A stretch of 64,000 bases of DNA from Azospirillum formosense (lineage in GTDB: Bacteria > Pseudomonadota > Alphaproteobacteria > Azospirillales > Azospirillaceae), in the NCBI RefSeq assembly GCF_040500525.1, contig NZ_CP159406.1, forward strand, positions 1-64,000, read 5' to 3'. The notes below the pieces were generated by a model that was not told the DNA's origin, ran no database searches, and saw only the letters and a list, made by a program, of their open reading frames with translations. Of the stretch, positions 18,924 through 27,675 are shown piece by piece. Position 1 is the stretch's first letter, and each line of letters starts with the position of its first letter. The position numbers and the translations under genes are program-made.

Positions 18924-19279
18924 CTGGCGTGGATTGCGTATTGCTTTATTGGTAATATTAAACAAAATGGATGAAGCGTGCATAATTTCTCAGCCCCCGA
19001 GAAGCCTATTTCTCTAGGCACGGTCAAGTCCGCGCTGCATCGCTTCTTTAAGCGCCATCCCACCCGTCTCCCTTCCGCAATCCGGCCGATGCTCCTGCTC
19101 CAGCCGTGATCTTTCATGCACAAGCATGGGGTGATGCATGGGCAAGCCATTGATTATCATAGAAAAAAATTCTCGACCTTCTCTGACGAATTACCCGTTT
19201 GGAGACAATCGCTTGTATTCGCCGAAGTTTCTACATTACAGTCCAGCCGCCCGATGAGCTTTGGAATTGAAGACCCGCG
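18924..19279. other. Intergenic region before the type I secretion genes
   Basis: 356 bases of intermediate GC between the AT-rich wcbI-like gene and the GC-rich transporter gene. A CCACGC/GCGTGG stem (18913-18932) overlaps the upstream stop codon. No convincing gene was seen; short frames here lack ribosome-binding sites or recognisable protein signals. It probably holds the promoter for the transporter operon, but no good -35/-10 pair was found. Confidence 0.5.
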
Positions 19280-21520
19280 ATGCAGAGCCAGATTGCCGAT
19301 AATCCGCACGGGGAAGCGCCCGGGACGGCCATGCACACGAACCTGCACGGCCTCGTCATCGTGGCCCGCCATCACGGTCTGCACCTGTCCGTCGCACAGT
19401 TGCTGCGCGACTATGCGGTCGGCTCTGCCGAGGTCGGCCCTGGCCTGCTGAGCAAGATCGCCACCGAGAACGGCCTGACCGCACGCCCGACGACCCTGCG
19501 CTGGAAGCACCTGTCGCGCTTGGGCAAGGCCCTGCCGGCGCTGCTGCGCATGCGTGACGGGCGCGCCATGCTGCTCATCGGGTTCCGGGAGAACGGGTCC
19601 GCCTCCGCGGCGGTCCTCCAGGACCCGCTGAGCCCCGAAGAAGCCTGTGTCGCCGTCGACGAGGTCCGCCTGAACTCGGTCTGGGACGGCGAGGCGATCC
19701 TTTTCAAGCGCACCTACACGCTGAAGGACGAGGAGCGTCCGTTCGGCTTCATGTGGGTGGTCGGCCAGCTCATGAAGGAGCGGCGGATCTTTCGGGACGT
19801 GACGGTCTCGGCGGTGATGCTGAGCATTCTCGTGATGATCCCGCCGCTGGCCTTCATGATCATCGTCGACCGGGTGCTGGTCCATCAGCGCGTCTCGACT
19901 CTGGTCGTTCTCGCCCTGGCGATGGTTATCCTGCTCGCCTTCGAAACGATGTTCGGGTATTTGCGGCGCTACCTGATCGCGATCGGCACCGCCAAGATCG
20001 ACGCGCGGATCAGCCTGTACATCTTCGAGCGCATGATCAATCTGCCGATCGATTTCTTCGAGCGGACGCCGACCGGCGTGATCAATTACCGTCTGAACGA
20101 AGTCTGGCGCATCCGCAATTTCCTGACCGGACAGCTGTTCGGGACGATGCTGGACTCGGTGACGCTGTTCATCCTGATCCCGGTGATGTTCGTTCTCAGC
20201 CCGCACCTGACCTTCTTCGTGCTCGGCATCGCGGTGCTGATGTTCCTCGTCGTCTTCCTCTACATCGGGCCGCTGTCGCGCGCCTACTTCCGGGTGATCG
20301 AGGCCGAGCAGCGCAAGGGCTCGTTCATGATCGAGATCCTGCACGGCATGCGCACGGTCAAGTCGCTGGCGCTGGAAGGGCGCAAGCGGATCGAATGGGA
20401 CGTCCGTGTCGCCGAGGCGGTGCGCGCCACCAGGGCGATGAACCTGCTCAGCAACCAGCCCCAGACCATCCTGCAGCCGCTGGAAAAGCTGGTCTACATC
20501 GGCACCCTGTCGCTCGGCGCCTATCTCGCCATCGGGGAGAATTCGATCGTCCAAGCCGGCACGATCGTGGCGTTCAGCATGATCGCGCAGCGTGCGGTGG
20601 CGCCCTTCGTGCAGATCGCCGGCATCATGCAGCAGCTCCAGGAAGTCCGGGGCGCCATCGCCCAGGTGGGGCTGATCGCCAACCATCTGCCGGAACGCCC
20701 GCCCAACAGCCGCGGCGTCCGTCCGGAGATCAAGGGCGAAATCACCTTCAACGACGTCCACTTCCGCTACCCCGGGGCACAGAACTACGCGCTCGACGGC
20801 GTGTCCTTCACGATCGAGCCGGGCACCGTGGTCGGCATCATGGGACGCAGCGGCTCCGGCAAGACCACGGTCACGCGCCTGCTGCAGGGCCTGCACCAGC
20901 AGTACGACGGCCTGATCAAGATCGACGGCGTCGACCTGCGCGAGATCGACCTCAGCCATCTGCGCTCCAGCCTCGGCGTGGTGCTCCAGGACAACTTCCT
21001 GTTCCAGGGCACGATCCGCGAGAACATCATGGCCGCGCGCCAGAGCGCCTCCTTGGAGGAGGTGATCCGGGCGGCGCGCCTGGCGGGAGCGGAGGAGTTC
21101 ATCGAGCGCCTGCCCCGCGGCTACGACACGCCGATCGAGGAAGGCTCCTCCAACCTTTCGGGCGGGCAGCGGCAGCGCCTCGCCATCGCCCGCGCCCTGC
21201 TTGTCGATCCGTCCGTGCTGATCCTGGACGAGGCGACGAGCGCCCTTGATCCCGACAGCGAGGCGATCATCAACAACAACCTGAACCGCATCGGTCAGGG
21301 CCGCACGATGATCGTCATCTCCCACCGGCTGGCATCGCTCGTCAACTGCGACCAGATTCTCGTGCTCGAACGGGGCAAGCTCTACGACGCCGGCAAGCAC
21401 GAGGATCTGCTGAACCGTTGCGACGTCTACCGGCACCTCTGGTTCCAGCAGAACCGCCATCTCGCTCCAGGACCCACCAATGACCGCCCTTCTCTTACGT
21501 CCACAACATCCGGCTCCTGA
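19280..21520 (+). CDS. Type I secretion ABC transporter (HlyB/PrtD-like) with degenerate C39-like domain
   Basis: 746 residues. Residues about 20-140 are a peptidase C39-like domain in which the catalytic Cys is absent (NLHGLVIVARHHGLHLSVAQ), as in HlyB, so it would dock rather than cleave substrate. Residues about 160-430 form the six-helix exporter membrane domain. The nucleotide-binding domain has Walker A GRSGSGKTT (near residue 522), signature LSGGQRQRLAIARALL (near 626) and Walker B VLILDEATSALD. It exports an unprocessed protein from cytoplasm to outside with a HlyD adaptor and TolC-like channel. The last 41 bases overlap the HlyD gene. No RTX-type substrate and no outer-membrane channel are encoded nearby. 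Confidence 0.93.
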   Translation: MQSQIADNPHGEAPGTAMHTNLHGLVIVARHHGLHLSVAQLLRDYAVGSAEVGPGLLSKIATENGLTARPTTLRWKHLSRLGKALPALLRMRDGRAMLLIGFRENGSASAAVLQDPLSPEEACVAVDEVRLNSVWDGEAILFKRTYTLKDEERPFGFMWVVGQLMKERRIFRDVTVSAVMLSILVMIPPLAFMIIVDRVLVHQRVSTLVVLALAMVILLAFETMFGYLRRYLIAIGTAKIDARISLYIFERMINLPIDFFERTPTGVINYRLNEVWRIRNFLTGQLFGTMLDSVTLFILIPVMFVLSPHLTFFVLGIAVLMFLVVFLYIGPLSRAYFRVIEAEQRKGSFMIEILHGMRTVKSLALEGRKRIEWDVRVAEAVRATRAMNLLSNQPQTILQPLEKLVYIGTLSLGAYLAIGENSIVQAGTIVAFSMIAQRAVAPFVQIAGIMQQLQEVRGAIAQVGLIANHLPERPPNSRGVRPEIKGEITFNDVHFRYPGAQNYALDGVSFTIEPGTVVGIMGRSGSGKTTVTRLLQGLHQQYDGLIKIDGVDLREIDLSHLRSSLGVVLQDNFLFQGTIRENIMAARQSASLEEVIRAARLAGAEEFIERLPRGYDTPIEEGSSNLSGGQRQRLAIARALLVDPSVLILDEATSALDPDSEAIINNNLNRIGQGRTMIVISHRLASLVNCDQILVLERGKLYDAGKHEDLLNRCDVYRHLWFQQNRHLAPGPTNDRPSLTSTTSGS

Positions 21521-22841
21521 TCGGGCTGCCGAACAGGCGATCAACGACTTCCAGGGCGAAACGGCGGAGCTGGTCGGTCAGAAGGACCCCGCCCTGGCCC
21601 GGTCGACGCTGTGGGTTCTGGCCGGCATGATGACGCTGCTGATCGTGCTGTCGTCTGTGGTTGGGATCGACCGTGTGGTGTCGACCCCGGGCCGGGTCAT
21701 CGCGCAGTCGCCGACCATCGTCGTCCAGCCGCTGGAAACCTCGATCATCCGCAGCATCGACGTCCACATCGGGCAGACGGTGACGCGCGGCCAGGTGCTG
21801 GCGACGCTCGATCCGACCTTCTCGCTGGCCGACGTCGCCAAGCTCGAGACCCAGGCGCTCAGCCTGAAGGCTGAGATCGAGCGTCTGCAGGTCGAGGCCG
21901 ACGGCAAGCCCTTCGAAGTGGCCGGGCGCACGGACAAGGACGTCCTTGTGCAGTTCTCGATCTGGAAGTACCGGCAGGCGGAATACCGGGCGAAGCTGTC
22001 CAACTTCGACCAGCGCATCGAAACCGCGCAGGCGGCGATCAACCGCAGCCAGGAGGACCTCCGGCACTACCGGTCGCGGCTGGGCATCGTCACCCAGGTG
22101 GAGACGATGCGCCAGACCCTGGAGAAGAACCAGACCGGCAGCCGCCTCAACTCCCTCTTGGCCGCCGACACGCGCATCGAGGTGGAGCGCAACGTCTCCG
22201 TCGCCCAGAACACCATCCGCACGGCAAGCCACGACCTGGAAGCCCTGCGTGCCGAGCGCGACGTCTACATCCAGCAGTGGCGCAGCACGATCCTGGTCGA
22301 TCTGGTGGCCCGCCGCGGCGAGTTCGACCGGGTCACCGAAGAGCTGTCCAAGGCCGAGAAGCGCCGTGACCTGGTCGAACTGCGTGCCGTCGAGGACGCG
22401 GTGGTGCTGGACGTCGCCCAGTTCTCCGTCGGTTCGGTGGTGGAGAGCGCGCGCCAGCTGTTCACCCTGATGCCGCTCAACGCCAAGCTCGAGGTCGAGG
22501 CGGAGATCGCGGCGACCGACCAGGGCTCCGTCAAGATCGGCGACGAGGTGCAGGTCAAGTTCGACGCCTACCGCTATCTCAAGCACGGAACGGGCAAGGG
22601 CGTCGTCCGCACCATCAGCGAGGACTCCTTCACCAAGCGCGAGGATGGCCAGACCCGGCAACCCTTCTACCGCTCGCGCATCGAGCTGACCGAGGTAGCC
22701 CTGCGCGACGTCCCGAAGGATTTCCGTCTGATCCCCGGCATGCCGGTTACCGCGGACATCCTGGTGGGAGAGCGGACGATCATGTCCTATTTCCTGGAGG
22801 GTGTTATGAAGAACGTTTCGGAGGGCGCGCGGGAACCCTGA
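21480..22841 (+). CDS. HlyD family type I secretion adaptor
   Basis: 453 residues. A single N-terminal membrane helix (about residues 43-63, TLWVLAGMMTLLIVLSSVVG) follows a short cytoplasmic tail. The periplasmic part has the lipoyl half-motif VVQPLETSIIRSIDVHIGQT, long coiled-coil helices (about residues 125-290), and the second lipoyl/beta-barrel half (AVEDAVVLDVAQFSVGSVVE, then RIELTEVALRDVPKDFRLIP and PGMPVTADILVGERT). This is the standard membrane-fusion protein bridging the ABC exporter and a TolC channel. It starts inside the 3' end of the transporter gene (41-base overlap), so translation is coupled. Confidence 0.94.
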   Translation: MTALLLRPQHPAPDRAAEQAINDFQGETAELVGQKDPALARSTLWVLAGMMTLLIVLSSVVGIDRVVSTPGRVIAQSPTIVVQPLETSIIRSIDVHIGQTVTRGQVLATLDPTFSLADVAKLETQALSLKAEIERLQVEADGKPFEVAGRTDKDVLVQFSIWKYRQAEYRAKLSNFDQRIETAQAAINRSQEDLRHYRSRLGIVTQVETMRQTLEKNQTGSRLNSLLAADTRIEVERNVSVAQNTIRTASHDLEALRAERDVYIQQWRSTILVDLVARRGEFDRVTEELSKAEKRRDLVELRAVEDAVVLDVAQFSVGSVVESARQLFTLMPLNAKLEVEAEIAATDQGSVKIGDEVQVKFDAYRYLKHGTGKGVVRTISEDSFTKREDGQTRQPFYRSRIELTEVALRDVPKDFRLIPGMPVTADILVGERTIMSYFLEGVMKNVSEGAREP

Positions 22842-22902
22842 TCCCGCCCCCGGCCGCGCCGGAGCGGCGCGGCCTTCTGGAAAATGCGGAGGTTGGTGTT
22901 CC

Positions 22903-24648
22903 ATGCGGCATGTGCTGCGAACCGCCAGGAAACTGCTTGGCCGGGGATCGCCGGAGGATCTGTTCCAACGCGGCCTGAAGGAGCATGAACGCGGCCAGTA
23001 CAAGGCCGCCTTCGATTCCTGGCTCGTCGCCGCGCGGGAAAACCACGCCGGGGCGCAGTACCGCATCGGCCGCCTGTACGACCTGGGCGAAGGAGTCCTG
23101 CGCAACGCCGTGGACGCGGTGGGTTGGTACCGTCAGGCGGCCGAACGCGGGAACGGCGACGCGCAGGCCCGCTTGGCCGAGATGTATTATTACGGCTGCG
23201 AAGGCAACAAGGGGGTGGCGCCGACGGATTCCGCCCTGGCGCTGCTTTTCCCCAACGGCCTGAAGATCGACCAGGATTACGACGAGGCCTTGCGCTGGGC
23301 CCGGGCGGCGGCGGAGCAGGGCATCGTCTCCGCGCAGGCCATGCTGGGTTACATGTACGCCTCCGGCTTCGGCATCACACCGGATTACGAGCAGGCCGAA
23401 CTCTGGTACCGCCGTGCCGCCGAAGCGGGGAACGCGGCGGCCCAACTCGGGCTTGGGACCTTGTTCGCCGGCGGCTACAACGGCGCCCCCGATCACCAAA
23501 CCGCCCATGACTGGTTCAAGCGGGCGGCGGACCAGGGCAGCCCGATGGCCTGGTACTATCTGGGCAACCAGTACACCACAGGGCTCGGCGTCGAGAAGGA
23601 CCCCGCCGAGGCGGTGGCCTGTTTCAGCCGGGCGGCGGAGTCCGGAAACGCCGCGGCCCAACGGGCGCTGGGTATGATGCACGCCCGCGGGATGGGCGTT
23701 CCGCGCAACGCCGGGCTGGCCGAAACCTGGCTGCGCAAGGCGGCCGTCCAGGGCGATTCCGAAGCGATGGTGCTCCTCGGCGAGTTGCACAGCCGGGGCG
23801 ATGGCGTGCAGCCCAACCTGTTCGATGCCGCGGCCTGGTATCGTGGCGCCGCCGAGTTGGGGCACCGCCGGGCCCAGCACATCATCGCCCAGATGTATCT
23901 GCACGGAACCGGGGTCCCGAAAGACGAGATGGAAGCCGTCCGCTGGTACGAACGGGCGGCGGGACAGGGCGACCCCCAGGCGCAGTTGCGCATTGGCGCC
24001 TTCTACGCCGAAGGCCGCGGGGTCGACCAGGACTACAGCCGCGCGATGGACTGGTTCCAGCGGTCGGCCGAGCAGGGCAACCCGGACGCCGGCTACAACA
24101 TCGCGCTCCTGCACAGCCGGGGCCTGGGCGTTCCGCGCAGCCAGACGGCGGCGCTCGACTGGTACCGCCGCGCCGCCGAGCAGGGCAGCATGCTCGCCCA
24201 GTTCCGCCTGGGAGCGATCTTCGCGGCGGGCGAAGCCGTCCAGCAGGATTACGTCGAGGCGGCCAAATGGTCGCGCATGGCCGCCGAACAGGGGCACAGC
24301 GGCGCCCAGGTCAATCTCGGCCGCTTCCTCATGCAAGGGCTGGGCACCACTCCGGACTTCGCGGAGGCCGAACGCTGGCTGACCGCCTCCGCCCAGCAGA
24401 ACGAGCCGACCGCGATGACCGCGCTCGGCGAGCTGTACGCCATCTGGCTCCCTGAGAAGAACCTGGCCAAGGCGAAAAGCTGGCTGGAGCGTGGAGCGGA
24501 ACTTGGCGAGCCGCGCTCCAAGGCGCTGCTTGCCCAACTGCGCCAGCAGCATCCCGCGGGGAATGGCGGGAAGGCCGTGGAACCGCCGCCGGCGGCCCCG
24601 TCCCTGGCGCCCCCCGCCCCGAACGCGCCAAGCCAGGGGATCGGCTGA
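22903..24648 (+). CDS. Sel1-repeat protein
   Basis: 581 residues, nearly all tandem 36-residue Sel1-like repeats (about 14), for example GDAQARLAEMYYYGCEG, AAQLGLGTLFAGGYNG, AQRALGMMHARGMGVPRN and AQVNLGRFLMQGLGTTPDF. The C-terminal 40 residues are a Pro/Ala tail. There is no signal peptide or membrane segment, so a cytoplasmic scaffold is likely unless it is exported by the adjacent type I system. It begins 61 bases after the HlyD gene and is closed by a terminator-like hairpin, so it is probably the last gene of the secretion operon. Sel1 proteins organise complexes or signalling in several glycan systems; the specific partner here is unknown. Confidence 0.9.
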   Translation: MRHVLRTARKLLGRGSPEDLFQRGLKEHERGQYKAAFDSWLVAARENHAGAQYRIGRLYDLGEGVLRNAVDAVGWYRQAAERGNGDAQARLAEMYYYGCEGNKGVAPTDSALALLFPNGLKIDQDYDEALRWARAAAEQGIVSAQAMLGYMYASGFGITPDYEQAELWYRRAAEAGNAAAQLGLGTLFAGGYNGAPDHQTAHDWFKRAADQGSPMAWYYLGNQYTTGLGVEKDPAEAVACFSRAAESGNAAAQRALGMMHARGMGVPRNAGLAETWLRKAAVQGDSEAMVLLGELHSRGDGVQPNLFDAAAWYRGAAELGHRRAQHIIAQMYLHGTGVPKDEMEAVRWYERAAGQGDPQAQLRIGAFYAEGRGVDQDYSRAMDWFQRSAEQGNPDAGYNIALLHSRGLGVPRSQTAALDWYRRAAEQGSMLAQFRLGAIFAAGEAVQQDYVEAAKWSRMAAEQGHSGAQVNLGRFLMQGLGTTPDFAEAERWLTASAQQNEPTAMTALGELYAIWLPEKNLAKAKSWLERGAELGEPRSKALLAQLRQQHPAGNGGKAVEPPPAAPSLAPPAPNAPSQGIG

Positions 24649-24683
24649 CCGCCTCCACGTTCCGTCCGCTCCGTCCAGCCTGA

Positions 24684-24720
24684 CCGGACGCCCCGTATCC
24701 GGGGCAGCCGGTCCGGTTTT
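24684..24720 (+). terminator. Rho-independent terminator after the Sel1 gene
   Basis: An inner stem GCCCCG/CGGGGC (24690-24705) plus outer CCGGA/TCCGG pairing is followed by TTTT at 24717-24720. It separates the secretion operon from rmlC. Confidence 0.6.
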
Positions 24721-24815
24721 ACCGGTCCTTAAGCACGTTCGCGCAGATTGCTCATCGACAATGGGGGCTTTCAGCTTTACTTTCCGGCGTTCAGCACTGA
24801 AAAGGTCTTTTCTCC

Positions 24816-25379
24816 ATGTCTTTTCTTGTAACCTCGCTGGAAATTCCCGAAGTCAAGATTATCAAACCAAAGAAACACGGCGATCATCGCGGTTTCTTCT
24901 CGGAGACATACAGCAAGCGGGCGTTCGAAGAGGCCGGGATCACGATCGATTTCGTCCAGGACAACCATTCATTCTCGGCTGAGCAGGGCACGGTGCGGGG
25001 CCTGCATTTCCAAACGCCGCCCTTCGCCCAGGACAAGCTGATCCGTGTGGCGCGCGGGGCCATTCTCGACGTCGCCGTCGATCTGCGGGTGGGGTCGCCA
25101 ACGTACGGCAAGCATGTCTCCGCCGTGATTTCCGCCGCCGAATGGAACCAGATCCTGGTGCCGGTCGGCTTCGCCCATGGTCTGGTGACGTTGGAACCCG
25201 ACACCGAGGTTCTCTACAAGGTCAGCCAGATCTATGCTCCCGATCATGACAAGGGGTTGCTTTGGAACGATCCGGCTCTGGACATCCGCTGGCCTGTGCC
25301 TGAAGCGGACGCCATCCTGTCGGCCAAGGACCGGGTGCAGCCACGGCTCGCCGACCTGCCTGCCTCCTTCTTCTACTGA
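24816..25379 (+). CDS. rmlC: dTDP-4-dehydrorhamnose 3,5-epimerase
   Basis: 187 residues, full length. It has the cupin core motifs FSETYSKRAFEEAGI, QDNHSFSAEQGTVRGLHFQ (catalytic His) and GFAHGLVTLEPDTEVLYKVS with the catalytic Tyr region, then GLLWNDPALDIRWPV. It epimerises dTDP-4-keto-6-deoxyglucose at C3 and C5 in dTDP-rhamnose synthesis. An AAGG ribosome-binding site precedes the ATG. It is first of the rmlC-rmlB-rmlD run, with a 15-base gap to rmlB. Confidence 0.97.
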   Translation: MSFLVTSLEIPEVKIIKPKKHGDHRGFFSETYSKRAFEEAGITIDFVQDNHSFSAEQGTVRGLHFQTPPFAQDKLIRVARGAILDVAVDLRVGSPTYGKHVSAVISAAEWNQILVPVGFAHGLVTLEPDTEVLYKVSQIYAPDHDKGLLWNDPALDIRWPVPEADAILSAKDRVQPRLADLPASFFY

Positions 25380-25394
25380 TCGGGATTGCGCGCG

Positions 25395-26465
25395 ATGAAG
25401 GTGATCGTAACCGGCGGGGCCGGGTTTATCGGATCGTCGCTGATCCGCTTTCTGATCGGCGAGACCGACGCCGAGGTGATCAACGTCGACAAGTTGACCT
25501 ACGCCGGAAACCTGGCCTCCCTGGCAAGCGTGGAGACGCACGCGCGCTACCGGTTCGTCAAGGCGGACATCTGCGACCGCCGCGCCATGACGGACCTGTT
25601 CGCCGCCGTTCGCCCCGACGCGGTGATGCATCTGGCCGCGGAAAGCCATGTCGACCGATCCATCGAAGGTCCGGCCGCCTTCGTCGAGACCAACATCGTC
25701 GGCACCTATACCCTGCTGGAGGCCGCCCGCGGCTATTGGTCCGGGCTGCCGGCGCCGGCGCGCGACGCCTTCCGCTTCCATCACATCTCCACCGACGAGG
25801 TGTACGGGTCGCTGGGGGCGGAGGGACTGTTCACCGAAACCACCCCCTACGCCCCGACCAGCCCCTACTCCTCCAGCAAGGCGTCGTCGGATCATCTGGT
25901 CCGCGCCTGGCACCACACCTATGGGCTGCCCACGCTGGTCACCAACTGCTCCAACAACTACGGCCCCTACCATTTTCCCGAAAAGCTGATCCCGTTGATG
26001 ATTCTCAAGGGGTTGGAAGGCAAGCCGCTGCCGGTTTACGGGAACGGCGAGAATGTGCGCGACTGGCTGTTCGTCGAAGACCATGCGCGGGCGCTGTGGA
26101 CGGTGGTGAACGCCGGGCGCGTCGGGGAGACCTACAACATCGGTGGTGAGGCCGAGCAGCGCAACATCGACGTGGTGGTCCGGATCTGCGACCTTCTCGA
26201 TGAGATGGTGCCGGGGGCGGCGCCGCGCCGCGGACTGATCACCTTCGTTTCCGACCGGCCGGGCCATGACGCCCGTTACGCGATGGACATCACCAAGATT
26301 TCAGGCGAACTCGGCTGGAGGCCGCGCGAGAGCTTCGAAAGCGGCCTGCGCAAGACCGTTGCGTGGTATCTGGACAACCGCTCCTGGTGGGAGGATATCC
26401 GCAGCGCCCGCTACGCCGGGGAGCGTCTGGGTCTGGCCGCTCCCGTTACGGTGACCGCAGGATGA
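25395..26465 (+). CDS. rmlB: dTDP-glucose 4,6-dehydratase
   Basis: 356 residues from ATG 25395; an upstream TTG at 25386 is less likely. It has the NAD loop VTGGAGFIGSSLIRFL, HLAAESHVDRSI, HISTDEVYGSLG with the catalytic Thr-Asp-Glu and the YSSSKASSDHLVRAW Tyr/Lys pair. It converts dTDP-glucose to dTDP-4-keto-6-deoxyglucose. The stop overlaps the rmlD ATG by four bases. Confidence 0.97.
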   Translation: MKVIVTGGAGFIGSSLIRFLIGETDAEVINVDKLTYAGNLASLASVETHARYRFVKADICDRRAMTDLFAAVRPDAVMHLAAESHVDRSIEGPAAFVETNIVGTYTLLEAARGYWSGLPAPARDAFRFHHISTDEVYGSLGAEGLFTETTPYAPTSPYSSSKASSDHLVRAWHHTYGLPTLVTNCSNNYGPYHFPEKLIPLMILKGLEGKPLPVYGNGENVRDWLFVEDHARALWTVVNAGRVGETYNIGGEAEQRNIDVVVRICDLLDEMVPGAAPRRGLITFVSDRPGHDARYAMDITKISGELGWRPRESFESGLRKTVAWYLDNRSWWEDIRSARYAGERLGLAAPVTVTAG

Positions 26466-27364
26466 GGCGCGTTCTGCTGACCGGCGGCGACGGGCAACTC
26501 GGCTGGGAGGTGGCCCGCCGTGCCGCAGCGGCCGGTGTCCTGTGCCGGGCCGCCGGACGGGCGGATCTGGACATCACGGACCGCGACGCCGTCCGCCGCA
26601 TGGTCGGGGAAACCGACTGGAGCGCGGTCATCAATGCCGCCGCCTACACGGCGGTGGACCGGGCGGAGACGGACGCCGCCGCGGCCTATGCCGTCAACCG
26701 GGATGGGCCGGCCCATCTGGCCGGCGCCTGCGCCGAGGCGGGCGTTCCGCTTCTGCATGTCTCCACCGATTATGTGTTCGACGGCAGCAAGGCGGCCCCC
26801 TACCGGGAAGACGATCCGGTGGCGCCGCTCGGCGTTTATGGCGCCAGCAAGCTGGCCGGCGAGGAAGCGGTGCGCAGCCTCTGCGCCCAGCACATCATCC
26901 TGCGCACCGCCTGGGTCTATGGCGTCCATGGACACAACTTCGTCAAGACCATGCTGCGGCTCGGCCGCGAACGCGACCGGCTTCGGGTCGTCGACGACCA
27001 GCGCGGTTGCCCGACCGCCGCCGGTGATCTGGCGGACGTCCTTCTGACGCTGGCCGGAAGGCTGGGCGCCGGACAGGCCCCGGAAAGCGCCTTCGGCACC
27101 TTCCACGCCACGGGGCAGGGGGATACGAGTTGGTGCGGCTTTGCCCGGCACATCTTCGCCCTGGCGGAGTCCCGGCTTGAGCGCATCCCTGCGGTGGACC
27201 CGATCACGACGGCAGACTTTCCGACCCCCGCGCGCCGGCCAGCGAATTCCGTGCTCGACTGCGACCGCTTGGCGCGCGTGCATGGCCTGAGGCTGCGCCC
27301 ATGGAAAGACGCGCTTGCCGAAACGCTGAACAGCCTGCTGCCGCCCCAGCCGCTTCCTGGGTGA
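26462..27364 (+). CDS. rmlD: dTDP-4-dehydrorhamnose reductase
   Basis: 300 residues from the ATG at 26462, which overlaps the rmlB stop (ATGA). Upstream in-frame sequence is shadow. Motifs: LLTGGDGQLGWEVARR, INAAAYTAVDRAETD, VSTDYVFDGSKAAPYRED and YGASKLAGEEAV (Tyr/Lys), all diagnostic for RmlD. It makes dTDP-L-rhamnose. rmlA (glucose-1-phosphate thymidylyltransferase) would normally follow but is absent; the next 311 bases are non-coding. Confidence 0.97.
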   Translation: MRRVLLTGGDGQLGWEVARRAAAAGVLCRAAGRADLDITDRDAVRRMVGETDWSAVINAAAYTAVDRAETDAAAAYAVNRDGPAHLAGACAEAGVPLLHVSTDYVFDGSKAAPYREDDPVAPLGVYGASKLAGEEAVRSLCAQHIILRTAWVYGVHGHNFVKTMLRLGRERDRLRVVDDQRGCPTAAGDLADVLLTLAGRLGAGQAPESAFGTFHATGQGDTSWCGFARHIFALAESRLERIPAVDPITTADFPTPARRPANSVLDCDRLARVHGLRLRPWKDALAETLNSLLPPQPLPG

Positions 27365-27675
27365 CCGACCAAGCCCGAAGGGAAACGGCCGACCGGCCCC
27401 AAGGCGGGCGCTGAAGCCGAGGCGACCAGCTTCCGCCCGCTCCGGGAGGCCGATGCGCTGCCCGCGCATGATCCTTCACCGCCGCCGGACGCGCTCGGGA
27501 GCCCTTGGAAGCCTTGTAAATGAGGCGATATCTGGTAACATAACCTCTAAAAAATGCACAAATCCAAGGCGCATTAATGAATGATCAGTCGATCATCGTT
27601 GCATGGTATTTTCCCATGCATCAATGAACGCCTTTTATAATGATCTGAAAGAAGGAAATTTGGAGATTTTCAGCC
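27365..27675. other. Intergenic region with two small hairpins
   Basis: 311 bases that change from GC-rich to AT-rich near 27520. Two adjacent inverted repeats are visible: ATGATC/GATCAT at 27581-27596 and TGCATGG/CCATGCA at 27600-27620. They may be a leader, operator or insertion scar ahead of the pyruvyltransferase-like gene. No gene and no rmlA remnant were recognised. Confidence 0.5.

Noticed and set aside
19157..21544. A 795-codon minus-strand frame over the type I exporter
   Set aside because: No recognisable domain; the plus strand has Walker A/B and signature motifs throughout.
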